Below, one piece after another: positions 51,596 to 61,608 of a stretch of DNA of 64,000 nt. The stretch comes from Ornithinibacillus bavariensis. GTDB taxonomy: Bacteria > Bacillota > Bacilli > Bacillales > Amphibacillaceae. The DNA lies in contig NZ_JBNPWZ010000001.1 of NCBI RefSeq assembly GCF_050433565.1, positions 434,001-498,000 on the forward strand, written 5' to 3'. The position numbers and the translations under genes are program-made. The notes under the pieces are model-generated. The model made no database searches and had not been told where the DNA came from. It saw nothing but the letters and a program-made list of their open reading frames with translations. Each line of letters begins with the position of its first letter. Within the stretch, counting starts at the first letter, position 1.

Positions 51596-52249
51596 ATGAA
51601 CAGTCCTCACAAGTTACTTAGTAACCTTAAAGCGTTGGAGGGACCATTTCCGAAATTTGATTATACCAATGTTCCGGAAAGTCCTCATAAGCTTTTTCAA
51701 GAATGGTTTCAGATTGCAATAAAAAATGGAGTACATGAACCACATTCCATGACACTTTCTACCATCAATCGTTTTGGGAATCCTGATGCGCGAGTACTCA
51801 TTCTAAAAGATATGGATGAAGAAGGGTGGTACTTTGCATCTGGCATTAATAGTGCAAAGGGACAGCAATTAAAGGAGAATCCAAATGTTACATTAACTTT
51901 TTATTGGTCCTTGATCGGCAGGCAAGTTCGAATACGTGGTACTGCATCGGAGGTAGGAAAAGAGCAAAGTGCTAAAGACTTTTTAGGAAGAGGAGAAACT
52001 GCACGAGCCATAGCTCTAATTGGTAAGCAAAGTGAAGTGATGCCTAGCAATGCTGATTTTGAGCGATCTTTTCTAGAGAATTATCAGCTTGTCGAAAATA
52101 ATCCTAATTTAGTAGACCCTAATTGGTGTCTATATCAGGTAACTGCATGTGAGGTGGAATTTTGGCAGGGGGACATAGACAGAAAACATATACGCGTTCT
52201 GTATCGAAAGGAAAATAATAATTGGGTCAAAGAACTTCTTTGGCCATAG
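51596..52249 (+). CDS. pdxH: Pyridoxamine 5'-phosphate oxidase
   Basis: A 217-residue FMN-dependent oxidase of the PdxH family. It has the FMN-binding split-barrel (HSMTLSTINRFGNPDARVLILKDMDEEGWYFASGINSAKGQQLKENPNVTLTFYW in order, about 46-100) and the C-terminal dimerisation part CEVEFWQGDIDRKHIRVLYRKE; the family R-L-H-R is here less strict. It would oxidise pyridoxamine or pyridoxine phosphate to PLP. ATG 51590 is too near AAGGAG (51583-51588), so ATG 51596 is chosen. It lies directly after the 51-bp array. Confidence 0.8.
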   Translation: MNSPHKLLSNLKALEGPFPKFDYTNVPESPHKLFQEWFQIAIKNGVHEPHSMTLSTINRFGNPDARVLILKDMDEEGWYFASGINSAKGQQLKENPNVTLTFYWSLIGRQVRIRGTASEVGKEQSAKDFLGRGETARAIALIGKQSEVMPSNADFERSFLENYQLVENNPNLVDPNWCLYQVTACEVEFWQGDIDRKHIRVLYRKENNNWVKELLWP

Positions 52250-52275
52250 TCACTAATAAATAGATGATTTGGTAG

Positions 52276-52392
52276 GATGAGGTACTCTTCATCAAGAAAC
52301 AAACTAACCACCAATCAGGAAAAGAAATTGATAATCCTGTAATAGGTAAGCTTTGGTATGAAATACCAGATGGTTTATCAATTCTATTTTAG
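52276..52392 (+). pseudogene. Possible gene remnant after pdxH
   Basis: A 38-codon open stretch ending at TAG 52390-52392 reads DEVLFIKKQTNHQSG then KEIDNPVIGKLWYEIPDG. It has no start codon and is preceded by a stop. The text looks protein-like but no family is recognised. Chance is a real alternative. Confidence 0.2.
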
Positions 52393-52472
52393 AAAAGACA
52401 ACAGATAAGATTTTAAAATCCTAAATTAAAGGCTACACCTCATCATAAGAAAAATGGATTCCATTTTTATAA

Positions 52473-52524
52473 AAAAACCGCATGAAGCTAAGTGATAACC
52501 AATTTGATTTCATACGGTTTTTTA
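52473..52524. terminator. Bidirectional terminator between pdxH and yyaL
   Basis: AAACCG-c-ATGAA pairs with TTCAT-a-CGGTTT; A- and T-runs flank both sides, so it can work on either strand. A second small hairpin (AAAAATGG/CCATTTTT) lies just before it at 52451-52469. Confidence 0.75.
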
Positions 52525-52556
52525 TTAGTTCTGCAGTTAGCTCTATATTTCTATAC

Positions 52557-54623
52557 CTACTTCTCAGTTGAAAATATGTTTGATATCGCCACCTCAATAT
52601 CTGTGGTGGGCTGTCTACAGGCGAAATTTTCACAAACATAGATAGTAGTTTTTTCATCTAACTTTTTGTAATCAGTAGCAAATTCTGCAATTTTAGCAAA
52701 CTGCTCAGGGTTTTCAGCAACCAAAAGTGATATATCTGGTGTAAACTTTTCCTGAATTAATTTTACGACTTCCATGCGAGAATAATCGTTTTCAACAAGA
52801 GCTACTACTTCTTTTGTCGGGTTTTCCGTAAGTAATAAACTTTGGAGGAAGAATGCTCCAGCTGAAGGCTGTCGATTAATATCCTCAAAAAATGTATAGT
52901 ACATTTCCTCTAATTTATCTAAGTAACTCATTTCACCAGTTGTATATCCCAACTGTGCAAGTACTACAGCTGCAACACTATTTCCAGAGGGGATGGCACC
53001 GTCATAGATTTCCTTATCATTGGAGATTAGCTTCTCGTTATCTGCACCACTAAAGAAGAATCCTCCATTCTTTTCATCCCAGAATAAACGAATCATTTCA
53101 TTAACAAGATGTTTACCCTTTACTAGAAAATCTAAAGAAAAAGTAGCATTATAAAGCTCTAAATACGCCCAACTTAGGTAGGCATAATCATCTAAATAGG
53201 CTTTATATTTTGTATCACCTTCACGATATCTCGCCATTATCCTACCTTCTTGAATAAGCCTAGACTCTATAAACTGGATAGCTTTTTTGGCAGATTGTAA
53301 ATAGCTTTCCTCTTGAAAAACGATGCTAGCCTTGGCTAATGCAGCAACCATCATCGCGTTCCAGGAGGTTAGGATTTTATCATCCACATGAGGATAAATT
53401 CTTTCTTCACGTGCCTTCAATAATTTTTCTCTTGCTATTTCAAGCCGTTCCAATAATTCATCCATGGAAAGCTCAAACTCCTCGGCAATAAGTTCAAGCT
53501 TCACACCAATTAAATGAGGAATATTTTTTCCTTCAAAATTTCCATAAGGAGTAATACCGTATGCTGTCGAAAAAATCTCCCCTAAGTCCTCATCAAGGAT
53601 GTCATAAATTTCTTCATTCTCCCAAACATAATATTTTCCTTCCACACCTTCTGAGTCGGCATCGATAGCAGAATAAAAGGCTCCTTCTTTACTGGTCATT
53701 TCCCGTTCAACAAATTCTATGATTTGTTTAGCAATTTGCTTATAGAATGGATTTTTTGTGAGCTGATAGCTCTCTGTATAGACCATCAGCAATAGGGCAT
53801 TGTCATAAAGCATTTTCTCAAAATGCGGAACAAGCCACTTTTCATCGGTTGAATATCGAGCAAAACCAAATCCTACATGGTCATAGATTCCACCTGTAGC
53901 CATTTTCTGGAGAGTCCTTTCAACCATTTCTAGAGCAGCAGGTTTGCCAGTGAAATGATAATAACGAAGCAAAAACATTAAATTTTGTGGCTGTGGAAAT
54001 TTCGGTGCCTCCCAAAAACCACCATATGTATGGTCAAATCCTCTTCCTAATTGTTGGTATGCGTGATCTGTTGTTTCCTTTGTTAAACGGCTTTTGCTTT
54101 TTTCTCTAGTGGATTGATCTAATGCTTGTTTAACACTTTGGGTAACTTCGGAAATATGATCTGGATCGGTGGTGTATTTTTGATGTAATTGTTCCAACGC
54201 TTCCAGTAATCCAGGTCTTCCATATTTACTTTCTTTCGGAAAATAGGTTCCAGCATAAAACGGTACCTTCTCTGGTGTCATAAATATGGTTAATGGCCAT
54301 CCACCATGTCCTGTCATCATTTGACACACTTTCATGTATATCGAGTCGATATCAGGGCGTTCTTCACGGTCAACCTTAATAGCAATATAATGGTCGTTTA
54401 GAAGCTTAGCGACTTCTTCATCCTCAAAGGATTCATGGGCCATAACGTGGCACCAATGGCAAGTGGAATAGCCAATAGAAAGGAAGATTGGTTTATTCTC
54501 TTGTTGTGCCTTTTCAAATGCTTCTTCTCCCCATGGATACCAATTAACTGGATTATGTGCATGTTGAAGTAGGTAGGGGGATTTTTCATTGATTAAATTG
54601 TTGTGTCTATGTTTATGACTCAT
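52557..54623 (-). CDS. yyaL: Thioredoxin-domain protein YyaL (DUF255)
   Basis: A 688-residue cytoplasmic protein. Residues 1-165 form a thioredoxin-like DUF255 domain with the motif C55-HW-C58-H, and residues about 180-600 form an (alpha/alpha)6-barrel like N-acylglucosamine epimerase (FDHTYGGFWEAPKFPQP, GIYDHVGFGFARYSTDEKWLVPHFEKMLYDNA). The family is conserved from bacteria to humans (SPATA20) without a settled function. The ATG at 54623 is used. Confidence 0.88.
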   Translation of the reverse strand: MSHKHRHNNLINEKSPYLLQHAHNPVNWYPWGEEAFEKAQQENKPIFLSIGYSTCHWCHVMAHESFEDEEVAKLLNDHYIAIKVDREERPDIDSIYMKVCQMMTGHGGWPLTIFMTPEKVPFYAGTYFPKESKYGRPGLLEALEQLHQKYTTDPDHISEVTQSVKQALDQSTREKSKSRLTKETTDHAYQQLGRGFDHTYGGFWEAPKFPQPQNLMFLLRYYHFTGKPAALEMVERTLQKMATGGIYDHVGFGFARYSTDEKWLVPHFEKMLYDNALLLMVYTESYQLTKNPFYKQIAKQIIEFVEREMTSKEGAFYSAIDADSEGVEGKYYVWENEEIYDILDEDLGEIFSTAYGITPYGNFEGKNIPHLIGVKLELIAEEFELSMDELLERLEIAREKLLKAREERIYPHVDDKILTSWNAMMVAALAKASIVFQEESYLQSAKKAIQFIESRLIQEGRIMARYREGDTKYKAYLDDYAYLSWAYLELYNATFSLDFLVKGKHLVNEMIRLFWDEKNGGFFFSGADNEKLISNDKEIYDGAIPSGNSVAAVVLAQLGYTTGEMSYLDKLEEMYYTFFEDINRQPSAGAFFLQSLLLTENPTKEVVALVENDYSRMEVVKLIQEKFTPDISLLVAENPEQFAKIAEFATDYKKLDEKTTIYVCENFACRQPTTDIEVAISNIFSTEK

Positions 54624-55009
54624 AAGGGCACCATCTTTCCAAAATGTAATTCACCTATTTTACTTTACCACAACTATCCAAATATATGAGGCGATACCAT
54701 TTTATGTAGTGGAGAACAGAAAAGTTTCTCCTGTTAACTGCCCTTAAATAGTTCTGTTTTATGAATCTTCCTGATCTTGATAATGCAAATCTTTTTTATA
54801 GTAATAAGGCCGTATAGTTAGATTACATCGAACACCATTTCTCTGTTTTTAAATATACTGCTAGTCAGTGAGTGAATATCTTGACCTGGGAGTGAAAGGG
54901 AAGCATATTTCCGAAGGGTTTTACATTGTAACTTTTTAATTATATGGGTTATTAACTTGTAGCCTCTACACATTTTTACATGACATATAATGTTTCAATT
55001 CCATTTCCC
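54624..55009. other. Intergenic stretch without recognisable features
   Basis: About 385 bp of AT-rich sequence. I see no ORF with a credible start, no tRNA and no strong hairpin apart from a short GGAGA/TCTCC repeat near 54711-54730. Confidence 0.4.
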
Positions 55010-55357
55010 TTAATGTTGTAGGGTATTTAGCAAAATGTTATAAGCTTCCATAGCCTCTTGGAAGGCTTCTGTTACTCGAGTTTTATCGACAGTTGTTTCG
55101 AATTCTATATTTACTCCAGTAAATAGTTCTCCAAACATCTCAACCTTTTTCATGAATGATTGAACCACTTCTAATTGTCCAATCTTAGGATCCATATATG
55201 TATACACCCGAAAAGAATGTGCATTTGCACAGAACTTTTCAAATAAGTCAGCACGTTCCTTATTCTGCTTATTAGCTTTACCTTTCAAATTCTGCATGCT
55301 TGTGATCGTGTTTTTTCCCTGTTCTACAATAAGTTCAGCTACATTAGTAGTGTCCAT
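55010..55357 (-). CDS. Helical protein of unknown function
   Basis: A 115-residue protein, predicted mostly helical with amphipathic segments (NVAELIVEQGKNTITSMQNL, FMKKVEMFGELF, TEAFQEAMEAYNILLNTL). It has no signal peptide or membrane segment. RBS AAAGAAGG lies before the ATG at 55357. No family is recognised. It is monocistronic. Confidence 0.6.
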   Translation of the reverse strand: MDTTNVAELIVEQGKNTITSMQNLKGKANKQNKERADLFEKFCANAHSFRVYTYMDPKIGQLEVVQSFMKKVEMFGELFTGVNIEFETTVDKTRVTEAFQEAMEAYNILLNTLQH

Positions 55358-55460
55358 AAAGTTTGGAGCCTTCTTTCTTTAATACTTATGTTGACATTAT
55401 ATCATAGCTGAATCTTAGTATTATCCGTTTTGCCTATAAGCATTATCTCAATAATAAAAA

Positions 55461-55488
55461 GGTGTCCGCAACATAGGTTACGGACACC
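55461..55488 (-). terminator. Intrinsic terminator of the yhgE gene
   Basis: GGTGTCCG and CGGACACC form a perfect stem; on the minus strand TTTTTATTATTG follows. It lies 8 bp beyond the yhgE stop. Confidence 0.88.
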
Positions 55489-55495
55489 AACTAAT

Positions 55496-57958
55496 TTATG
55501 CAGTTTGTTCATTCAAGCTATTTTCATTCTTAAATTGTTTCTTATGTTTCCAAACAAAGTAGATTGTTGTAATAATAATGGAACCAGCAATATATGCGAA
55601 TAATATTCCTGCATTATGCCACATGAATCCATAATCCCCATTTGAGATGACAGCTTTAAATCCTTGTACGGAATACGTCATCGGTAATAATGGGTTAAAC
55701 CATTGTACGGCTTTCGGAATAACCTCAAGTGGGAATGTACCAGCACTACTAGTTAATTGCAAAATTAAGATGATGATGGCAACAAATCGACCTGGATTAT
55801 TACCTAATGTTACTAAGAATTGAATTAATGTTATAAATGTTAGGCTTGTAATTATGGTAAATAGGACAAATAATGGTACACTTTGAACCTCTATATCTAA
55901 CCCATATAGAATGATAATGTCTGTAAGGATGGCTTGAATAATTCCTACTAACGCCATAACACCGAATTTACTCATAAACCAACTTATTCCGTTGTTAGGA
56001 ATACCTGCAGTATCATTTAGTGGGAAGATAATTGTTAATAGTAATGCACCGACAAATAGACCTAATGAAATGAAGTATGGTGCAAAACCAGTACCATAAT
56101 TCGGCACTTTATTAGCATGGTGGATATCTAGTTCCACTGGGCTAGCCATCATGTCATACGTATCTTGATCAGCATCGATAGAGCTAATTTGATCAGCTGC
56201 ATCACCGAGTTTAGAATGTAATTCATCTGTTCCTTTTTGCAGTTCATTCGTTCCATCTGAAAGCTGTACAGACCCTTCTGCTAGCTTGGCTGAACCGTCA
56301 GAGAACTGTGTGGCTCCATCATTTAATTGACTCATGCCAGTCGCTAATTGGTTCGTACCATCATCAAGTTTGTTGGCGCCTGCTTTTGCTTCACCTAGCT
56401 TTTTAGTGAATAACTCCATATTAGAAGCGAATGTTTCTTGCCCGGTACCTATTTTTTGTGCACCGGCATATAAACGATTTAGTCCGGTATTTAATTGTTC
56501 TGCCCCGCTTTGAACTTTTTCCTGGCCATTATTAACTGCATGAAGACCACTTGAAAGTTTGTTGAAAACAGGATTAACAGCATCGGCAATTTGTTTTTCC
56601 ATAGAAGTTGCCGCTAATTGCTTCGTTAATTCTTCTTGGTAATAATCAAAGCCGGCATCAATTTCTGATACGGTTTGCTGTATTCCATTATTGATTCCTG
56701 CTTCAAAGCTTGGTCGCAGTGATTGATATAAATTTTGTTGTAAAACTTCTTGGGAAGGAGCGTCTTTGGTTAGGGCAGCTAATATTGCATCCTTGTCCTC
56801 AACTCCATAATCAGTTAGAAGTTTTTCTAAGGTATTGATTTGCTGTTGTTGACTTTCAACCATGCTCTCTGAAATTTTACTTGCTGTGTTTTGTGCTAAG
56901 CCTTCAGTCAATTGAGGCGCGAGTTTGTCAGTTAGTCCAGAATCGATCGATGCATTTAATTGGTTAATGCCTTTGCTCATACCACCGGAAGAACCAGTTA
57001 ATTGACTACTAAAGCTTTGAGCCAACTGTTTTGGTAGTTGTTTTTGAAATTCCTTTAAACCAGCTTGCACTTCTTTTGTACCATTTACGAGTAGTGGCAT
57101 ATTTTGATTCAATGCTTCAGTTCCATTCTTTGCCTCTGCAATTCCAGAGATAAGTGTTTTGGAACCGGACTGCAAATCCTTAGAACCATTTAATAATTGT
57201 CCACTAGCGTCTGTCAATTGGCCTAATCCTGCTGCTAATTCTCCAGAGCCATCATGTAATGCATCAACACCGGATTGAGCGGTTTGAATACCATCCTGAA
57301 ACTCGATAGACTTCGATGCTAGGACCTCTAAATTACTTTTTAATTCATTAGCACCGTCCTTCAAATCACTAGCCCCTGAATCTAATTTTCCTGAACCATC
57401 ACTAGCAGCCTGTAAGCCATCCTTCATTTCGAATACCTTTGAAAATAAGGTTTCTGCATATGTTTTTGATACTTCTGTTGCCATTGTTGTTTGGATTTTG
57501 CTGATAGCAGTTTCACCAATTTGACTAGCTAGAAAATTATAGCTGTCATTCGAAATGTATTGTAGTTGAAGCTTTTTAGGATTTTTATCTAATAATGTTG
57601 TTGCATTTTCGGAAAAGTCTTTAGGAATTTTAATCACCATATAATAGGTTAAGTCATCGAGCCCTTGCATGGCTTCCTTTTCAGAAATTATATGAAAGTC
57701 AAAGGCATCACTATCCTCTAAATTCCTAACCAAATTTTTACCTAGTTGTAATTTTACACCTTCTAATGTTGCTCCTTCATCACTATTGACGACTGCAACT
57801 GGTAGTTCATCCATTTTCGCGTATGGATCAAGGAAGGACCATAAGAACATACCAGCATAAATTAATGGAACCATTAGAATTGCAATGATTGGGATTAACA
57901 ATTTCTTATTTTTAGCAATTCGTTGCAACTCTTTACCAAGTAATTTAAAACCATTCAT
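55496..57958 (-). CDS. yhgE: YhgE/Pip-type membrane protein (phage infection protein family)
   Basis: An 820-residue protein with one N-terminal membrane helix (about 18-40), an extracellular region of some 550 residues, and a C-terminal block of five or six helices of the ABC-2 permease type. The extracellular part has many repeats of the form L-x-x-G-x-x-x-L (QSGAEQLNTGL, DDGTNQLATGMSQLNDGATQFSDG), giving a long coiled coil. The lactococcal homologue Pip is a phage receptor; in other Firmicutes such proteins are tied to secretion or stress. It is regulated by the upstream TetR-type gene, whose apparent operator sits 27 bp before the ATG. Confidence 0.88.
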   Translation of the reverse strand: MNGFKLLGKELQRIAKNKKLLIPIIAILMVPLIYAGMFLWSFLDPYAKMDELPVAVVNSDEGATLEGVKLQLGKNLVRNLEDSDAFDFHIISEKEAMQGLDDLTYYMVIKIPKDFSENATTLLDKNPKKLQLQYISNDSYNFLASQIGETAISKIQTTMATEVSKTYAETLFSKVFEMKDGLQAASDGSGKLDSGASDLKDGANELKSNLEVLASKSIEFQDGIQTAQSGVDALHDGSGELAAGLGQLTDASGQLLNGSKDLQSGSKTLISGIAEAKNGTEALNQNMPLLVNGTKEVQAGLKEFQKQLPKQLAQSFSSQLTGSSGGMSKGINQLNASIDSGLTDKLAPQLTEGLAQNTASKISESMVESQQQQINTLEKLLTDYGVEDKDAILAALTKDAPSQEVLQQNLYQSLRPSFEAGINNGIQQTVSEIDAGFDYYQEELTKQLAATSMEKQIADAVNPVFNKLSSGLHAVNNGQEKVQSGAEQLNTGLNRLYAGAQKIGTGQETFASNMELFTKKLGEAKAGANKLDDGTNQLATGMSQLNDGATQFSDGSAKLAEGSVQLSDGTNELQKGTDELHSKLGDAADQISSIDADQDTYDMMASPVELDIHHANKVPNYGTGFAPYFISLGLFVGALLLTIIFPLNDTAGIPNNGISWFMSKFGVMALVGIIQAILTDIIILYGLDIEVQSVPLFVLFTIITSLTFITLIQFLVTLGNNPGRFVAIIILILQLTSSAGTFPLEVIPKAVQWFNPLLPMTYSVQGFKAVISNGDYGFMWHNAGILFAYIAGSIIITTIYFVWKHKKQFKNENSLNEQTA

Positions 57959-57984
57959 GTATCAAAACTCCTTTGTTGAATTAA

Positions 57985-58007
57985 TGACCATTTTGGTATT
58001 TCGGTCA
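57985..58007. promoter_or_regulatory. Operator for the TetR-type regulator, yhgE copy
   Basis: A 23-bp element TGACC-N13-GGTCA, 27 bp before yhgE. It matches the element at 58662-58684 at 16 of 23 positions when both are read on the minus strand (TGAC-Y-GAAAT...TGGTCA). Confidence 0.65.
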
Positions 58008-58070
58008 TTGACGTGAAAAATAATAGGACTATCAGTTACGTTGATAATCCTGTTCGATCCCGCAAAAATA

Positions 58071-58643
58071 TTAGGATACTGCTAATCCTTTGAAAATATA
58101 CAAATTCATTAAATCAGCAATTTCTTCTTTTGAAAGGGAAGGATTATTTTTTTCCCAATCAAAGATTAATGCAACATACATTTTCAAAATGATATAGGCT
58201 GTGATTTTTGGGTCACATGGGTGAATAAATCCTTTGTTAATTGCTTCTTGGATAATGTGACTGATATAGTTCACAATTGCATCCTCAAAGTATTTTAACG
58301 CTTCAACAACTTCAGGCGTGCCAAATTTGCCTTCTTCAAAAAGCTTTATGGCTAGCTGATGTTCCATCCGGTACTCAAGCATTTTGTAGATGGCGCGATG
58401 AACAAACTTGTGAAAAGAAATGTTTTTATCGTATGTCTCTTCTGCGGCTGTTTTCATTTCCTTTATTAATTCTTCCATGATAAATTGAAGGAGCTCTTCT
58501 TTATTTTTGAAGAATGTATAAATCGTTCCTTTACCAACATTAGCTAATTTAGCGATTTGATCCATCGTTGTTGCCTTGTAGCCAAATAAGGAAAAGGATT
58601 TTTCTGCAGCCTCTACAATATTCCTTCTTCGATCGATTTCCAC
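58071..58643 (-). CDS. TetR/AcrR-family repressor of yhgE
   Basis: A 190-residue TetR-type regulator. The N-terminal helix-turn-helix is TTMDQIAKLANVGKGTIYTFFKNKEELL; the helical remainder binds an unknown ligand. The frame extends to 58685, but AGAGGTGG sits 7 nt before GTG 58643, giving MEIDRRRNIVEAA, the usual family start. Identical-type operators lie upstream of this gene and of yhgE, so it probably represses both itself and yhgE. Confidence 0.82.
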   Translation of the reverse strand: MEIDRRRNIVEAAEKSFSLFGYKATTMDQIAKLANVGKGTIYTFFKNKEELLQFIMEELIKEMKTAAEETYDKNISFHKFVHRAIYKMLEYRMEHQLAIKLFEEGKFGTPEVVEALKYFEDAIVNYISHIIQEAINKGFIHPCDPKITAYIILKMYVALIFDWEKNNPSLSKEEIADLMNLYIFKGLAVS

Positions 58644-58661
58644 CTTCTCACCACCTCTGAT

Positions 58662-58684
58662 TGACCAAATGAACATTTCAGTCA
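58662..58684. promoter_or_regulatory. Operator for the TetR-type regulator, autoregulatory copy
   Basis: A 23-bp element TGACC-N13-AGTCA just upstream of the regulator's GTG start, sharing spacing and end sequences with the site at 57985-58007. Confidence 0.65.
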
Positions 58685-58746
58685 TTTCGTACAGAATATA
58701 GATTACAATTAATAAAACAGGAAGTCAAGTTTTTACCAATGAAAAA

Positions 58747-59751
58747 TTATAAATCCTTCAGCCTCTCCTTTGCCTGTATATCTCCTTTCAATGCAGCTTT
58801 TTGATACCAATACTTTGCTCTTTTTCTATCGATTACAGTCCCAATCCCATTTTCATAACAAAGTCCAAGATTAAATTCACCATAAGAATCGCCACGCTCT
58901 GCAGCCAGCTTATACCAGGAGATCGCTTCTTCTCCATGTCCATTTTCTACAGCTTCATGCCCTAAGCGATTTGCAGCAAAAACGTCACCAGCCAGTGCAG
59001 ATTTCTTAAACCAGTTGTATGCTTCTTCCTTATTTTCTATTGTTCCGACACCATTGCTATGCATATATCCAAGTGTATACATAGCCTCTGGTACCCCTTT
59101 ATTAGCAGCCTGTGTAAAAAGCTCAAGTGCCTTCCTTTCATTCTTTTCTACATATTCCCCTCGCAAATACATATCCGCATAATTATTTAATGCATCAGCA
59201 TGACCTAGTTCGGCAGCACGTTTATAGCAATTAAATGCTTTTTGCATACTCTGCTCCACTATCGTTCCATCATAATATATATTTCCCAGCCAATATAACG
59301 CATCAGCGTTTCCTACCTCAGCTGACAGTCGTAACCAATCAAATCCCCATTCTGCACGATGAACACTTTTATAGAAGAGGCCTAATTCAACTTGCGCCTT
59401 ACTATTTCCATTTACTGCCTCCTGATAGAGAGATGCAGCTTCTGACATTTCATCCTTATCCATGAATATCTCGATTGCATCAGCGGAAGGATTAATATAC
59501 GCTGATAAAATAGTACTTAGGTCACGAAGTATAATAAATTTGTAATCTTCCTGAAAGATTGAAACTTTGCTTAGTTGGGTATAAAGAATATATAAATCAT
59601 CAGGAAGTGTACTTTTTGCAGCTGAGCATTCGGATAATAGAAGTGCAAGGTCTTGTAAAAAGTATTCACTGGATTGGATATTCTTAAGCAAATTTGCTGC
59701 CTTTGTATAACCCTTTTTCTCTAATTCAATTACCAAATAATCAAATTTCAA
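58747..59751 (-). CDS. Sel1-repeat (TPR-like) protein
   Basis: A 334-residue protein. Residues about 115-334 contain six Sel1-like repeats, for example ADALYWLGNIYYDGTIVEQSMQKAFNCYKRAAELGH and PEAMYTLGYMHSNGVGTIENKEEAYNWFKKSALAGD. These form an alpha-solenoid for protein-protein contact. There is no signal peptide. The first 110 residues are helical and unassigned. The gene is monocistronic; no partner is suggested by the neighbours. Confidence 0.8.
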   Translation of the reverse strand: MKFDYLVIELEKKGYTKAANLLKNIQSSEYFLQDLALLLSECSAAKSTLPDDLYILYTQLSKVSIFQEDYKFIILRDLSTILSAYINPSADAIEIFMDKDEMSEAASLYQEAVNGNSKAQVELGLFYKSVHRAEWGFDWLRLSAEVGNADALYWLGNIYYDGTIVEQSMQKAFNCYKRAAELGHADALNNYADMYLRGEYVEKNERKALELFTQAANKGVPEAMYTLGYMHSNGVGTIENKEEAYNWFKKSALAGDVFAANRLGHEAVENGHGEEAISWYKLAAERGDSYGEFNLGLCYENGIGTVIDRKRAKYWYQKAALKGDIQAKERLKDL

Positions 59752-60059
59752 TTGCCATACATCCTTATGTAGCTTTTTTTAGAGTATCTCATAATTTAAG
59801 AACGGATGCACCTTTATCAATTTGAAATGAAATTTTTATCGAAATTACCAATTTTTAACTAATGTTAAAAACATCAATCGTTGCAATACTAGTTACTAGA
59901 GCGATTACATAAAGATGATTCGTTATTTTAATACATTTTGGAAGAGTTTCACTTCTTTAAAATCCCTTTACGTCCATTAAAAATTCCCTTAAAATGGTTC
60001 CATTAGCTTCATTAGAGTTTTCAGTTTATTTACGGAATTTAAACAACAGGAGGCAGATC

Positions 60060-61553
60060 ATGAAATCAAACGATAAGGATGCTATTCTGAAAACCATTCC
60101 GCAAAAAGGTTTTTTTGGTCATCCAAAAGGTTTATCTACATTATTCTTTACTGAATTTTGGGAACGTTTCTCATACTATGGAATGCGAGCAATCTTACTG
60201 TTCTATATGTATTATGAAGTTTCTAAAGGCGGACTTGGTATTGATCAAACAACTGCGAACTCCATCATGGCGATTTATGGTTCGCTTGTATATATGTCTG
60301 GTATTATTGGTGGTTGGATTGCTGACCGTATATTGGGAACAGCAAGGACCGTTTTCTATGGTGGAGTACTCATTATGCTTGGTCATGTGATCCTGGCATT
60401 ACCACTAGGAGCACCAGCCTTATTCGCTTCCATGGCGTTTATTATCATCGGAACAGGATTACTAAAACCTAATGTTGGTGGTATGGTGGGTGATCTGTAC
60501 AGTAAAACAGATCCTCGTCGTGATTCTGGTTTCAGTATCTATTATATGGGTATAAATATGGGGGCTTTTATCTCTCCATATATTGTTGGAACACTTGGTG
60601 AGGAAGTAAACTTCCACTTAGGATTTGGTTTCGCAGCAGTTGGTATGTTTATTGGTTTAGTTGTGTATGTAATCACTCGAAAAAAATACCTAGGACTTGC
60701 AGGCTCCTATGTGCCAAACCCACTAAAAAGAGAAGAAAAAGGCCGCATGGCAACCATTATTATCCTAGCGTTACTTGTTCTAGGAATAATTGGCTGGATA
60801 GGAGTTTCTGGTGGATGGCTAACGGTAGATCGTGTCATTTTCTTTATTAGTATTCTTGGGGTAATCATCCCAGCCGTTTATTTTATCTTTATGTTTCGTA
60901 GTCCTAAGACAACGAAAGATGAAAAGTCTCGTTTATTAGCGTATATCCCGCTATTCGTTGCAGCTATGATGTTCTGGGCTATCCAAGAGCAAGGCTCAAC
61001 CATTCTAGCAACATATGCGAATGAGCGTACAAACTTGAATTTCATGGGAATAGAACTCCATGCTTCTTGGTTCCAATCACTTAATCCTTTGTTTATTATT
61101 ATCTTTGCTCCAATTTTTGCGGGATTATGGACAAAACTTGGCGATAAACAACCAACAGTTTCACAGAAGTTTTCATTTGGATTAATCTTTGCTGGCTTAT
61201 CCTTTATAGTGATGATGTTCCCTGCATACTTCAATGGAACAGAATCCTTAGTAAGTCCACTATGGTTAGTGCTTAGTTTCTTCTTGGTTGTTATGGGCGA
61301 ATTGCTCTTATCACCAGTTGGTCTATCTGCATCAACTAAACTAGCACCAGCAGCATTTGCTGCACAGATGATGAGCTTATGGAACCTATCGAATTCATCT
61401 GCACAAGCAATCAATGCACAGGTGGTACGCTTTTATACAGCAGATACCGAAGTAATGTACTTTGGAGTTATAGGTGGTATTGCAATTGTATTGGGTATCA
61501 TTTTATTTATGTTCTCTCCGAAATTGAAAGAGTTCATGAAAGGTATAAAATAA
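60060..61553 (+). CDS. Proton-dependent oligopeptide transporter (POT/DtpT family)
   Basis: A 497-residue membrane transporter with twelve to fourteen helices. The POT signatures are the TEFWERFSYYGMRAILLFYMYY motif (ExxERFxYYG) and GINMGAFISPYIVG; WFQSLNPLFII is also conserved. It imports di- and tripeptides with protons. The frame is open from 59994, but AGGAGG lies just before ATG 60060. A terminator follows. Confidence 0.92.
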   Translation: MKSNDKDAILKTIPQKGFFGHPKGLSTLFFTEFWERFSYYGMRAILLFYMYYEVSKGGLGIDQTTANSIMAIYGSLVYMSGIIGGWIADRILGTARTVFYGGVLIMLGHVILALPLGAPALFASMAFIIIGTGLLKPNVGGMVGDLYSKTDPRRDSGFSIYYMGINMGAFISPYIVGTLGEEVNFHLGFGFAAVGMFIGLVVYVITRKKYLGLAGSYVPNPLKREEKGRMATIIILALLVLGIIGWIGVSGGWLTVDRVIFFISILGVIIPAVYFIFMFRSPKTTKDEKSRLLAYIPLFVAAMMFWAIQEQGSTILATYANERTNLNFMGIELHASWFQSLNPLFIIIFAPIFAGLWTKLGDKQPTVSQKFSFGLIFAGLSFIVMMFPAYFNGTESLVSPLWLVLSFFLVVMGELLLSPVGLSASTKLAPAAFAAQMMSLWNLSNSSAQAINAQVVRFYTADTEVMYFGVIGGIAIVLGIILFMFSPKLKEFMKGIK

Positions 61554-61567
61554 TAGTAAGAAGATAT

Positions 61568-61608
61568 GCTGGCCTTAATACCCTGTCATGGTGTAAGGTC
61601 AGCTTTTT
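61568..61608 (+). terminator. Intrinsic terminator of the peptide transporter gene
   Basis: GCTG-g-CCTTA pairs with TAAGG-t-CAGC and is followed by TTTTT. Confidence 0.85.

Noticed and set aside
60878..61414. 178-codon ORF on the minus strand within the peptide transporter gene
   Set aside because: It is antisense to an intact POT transporter with all motifs, has no family likeness and no ribosome binding site.
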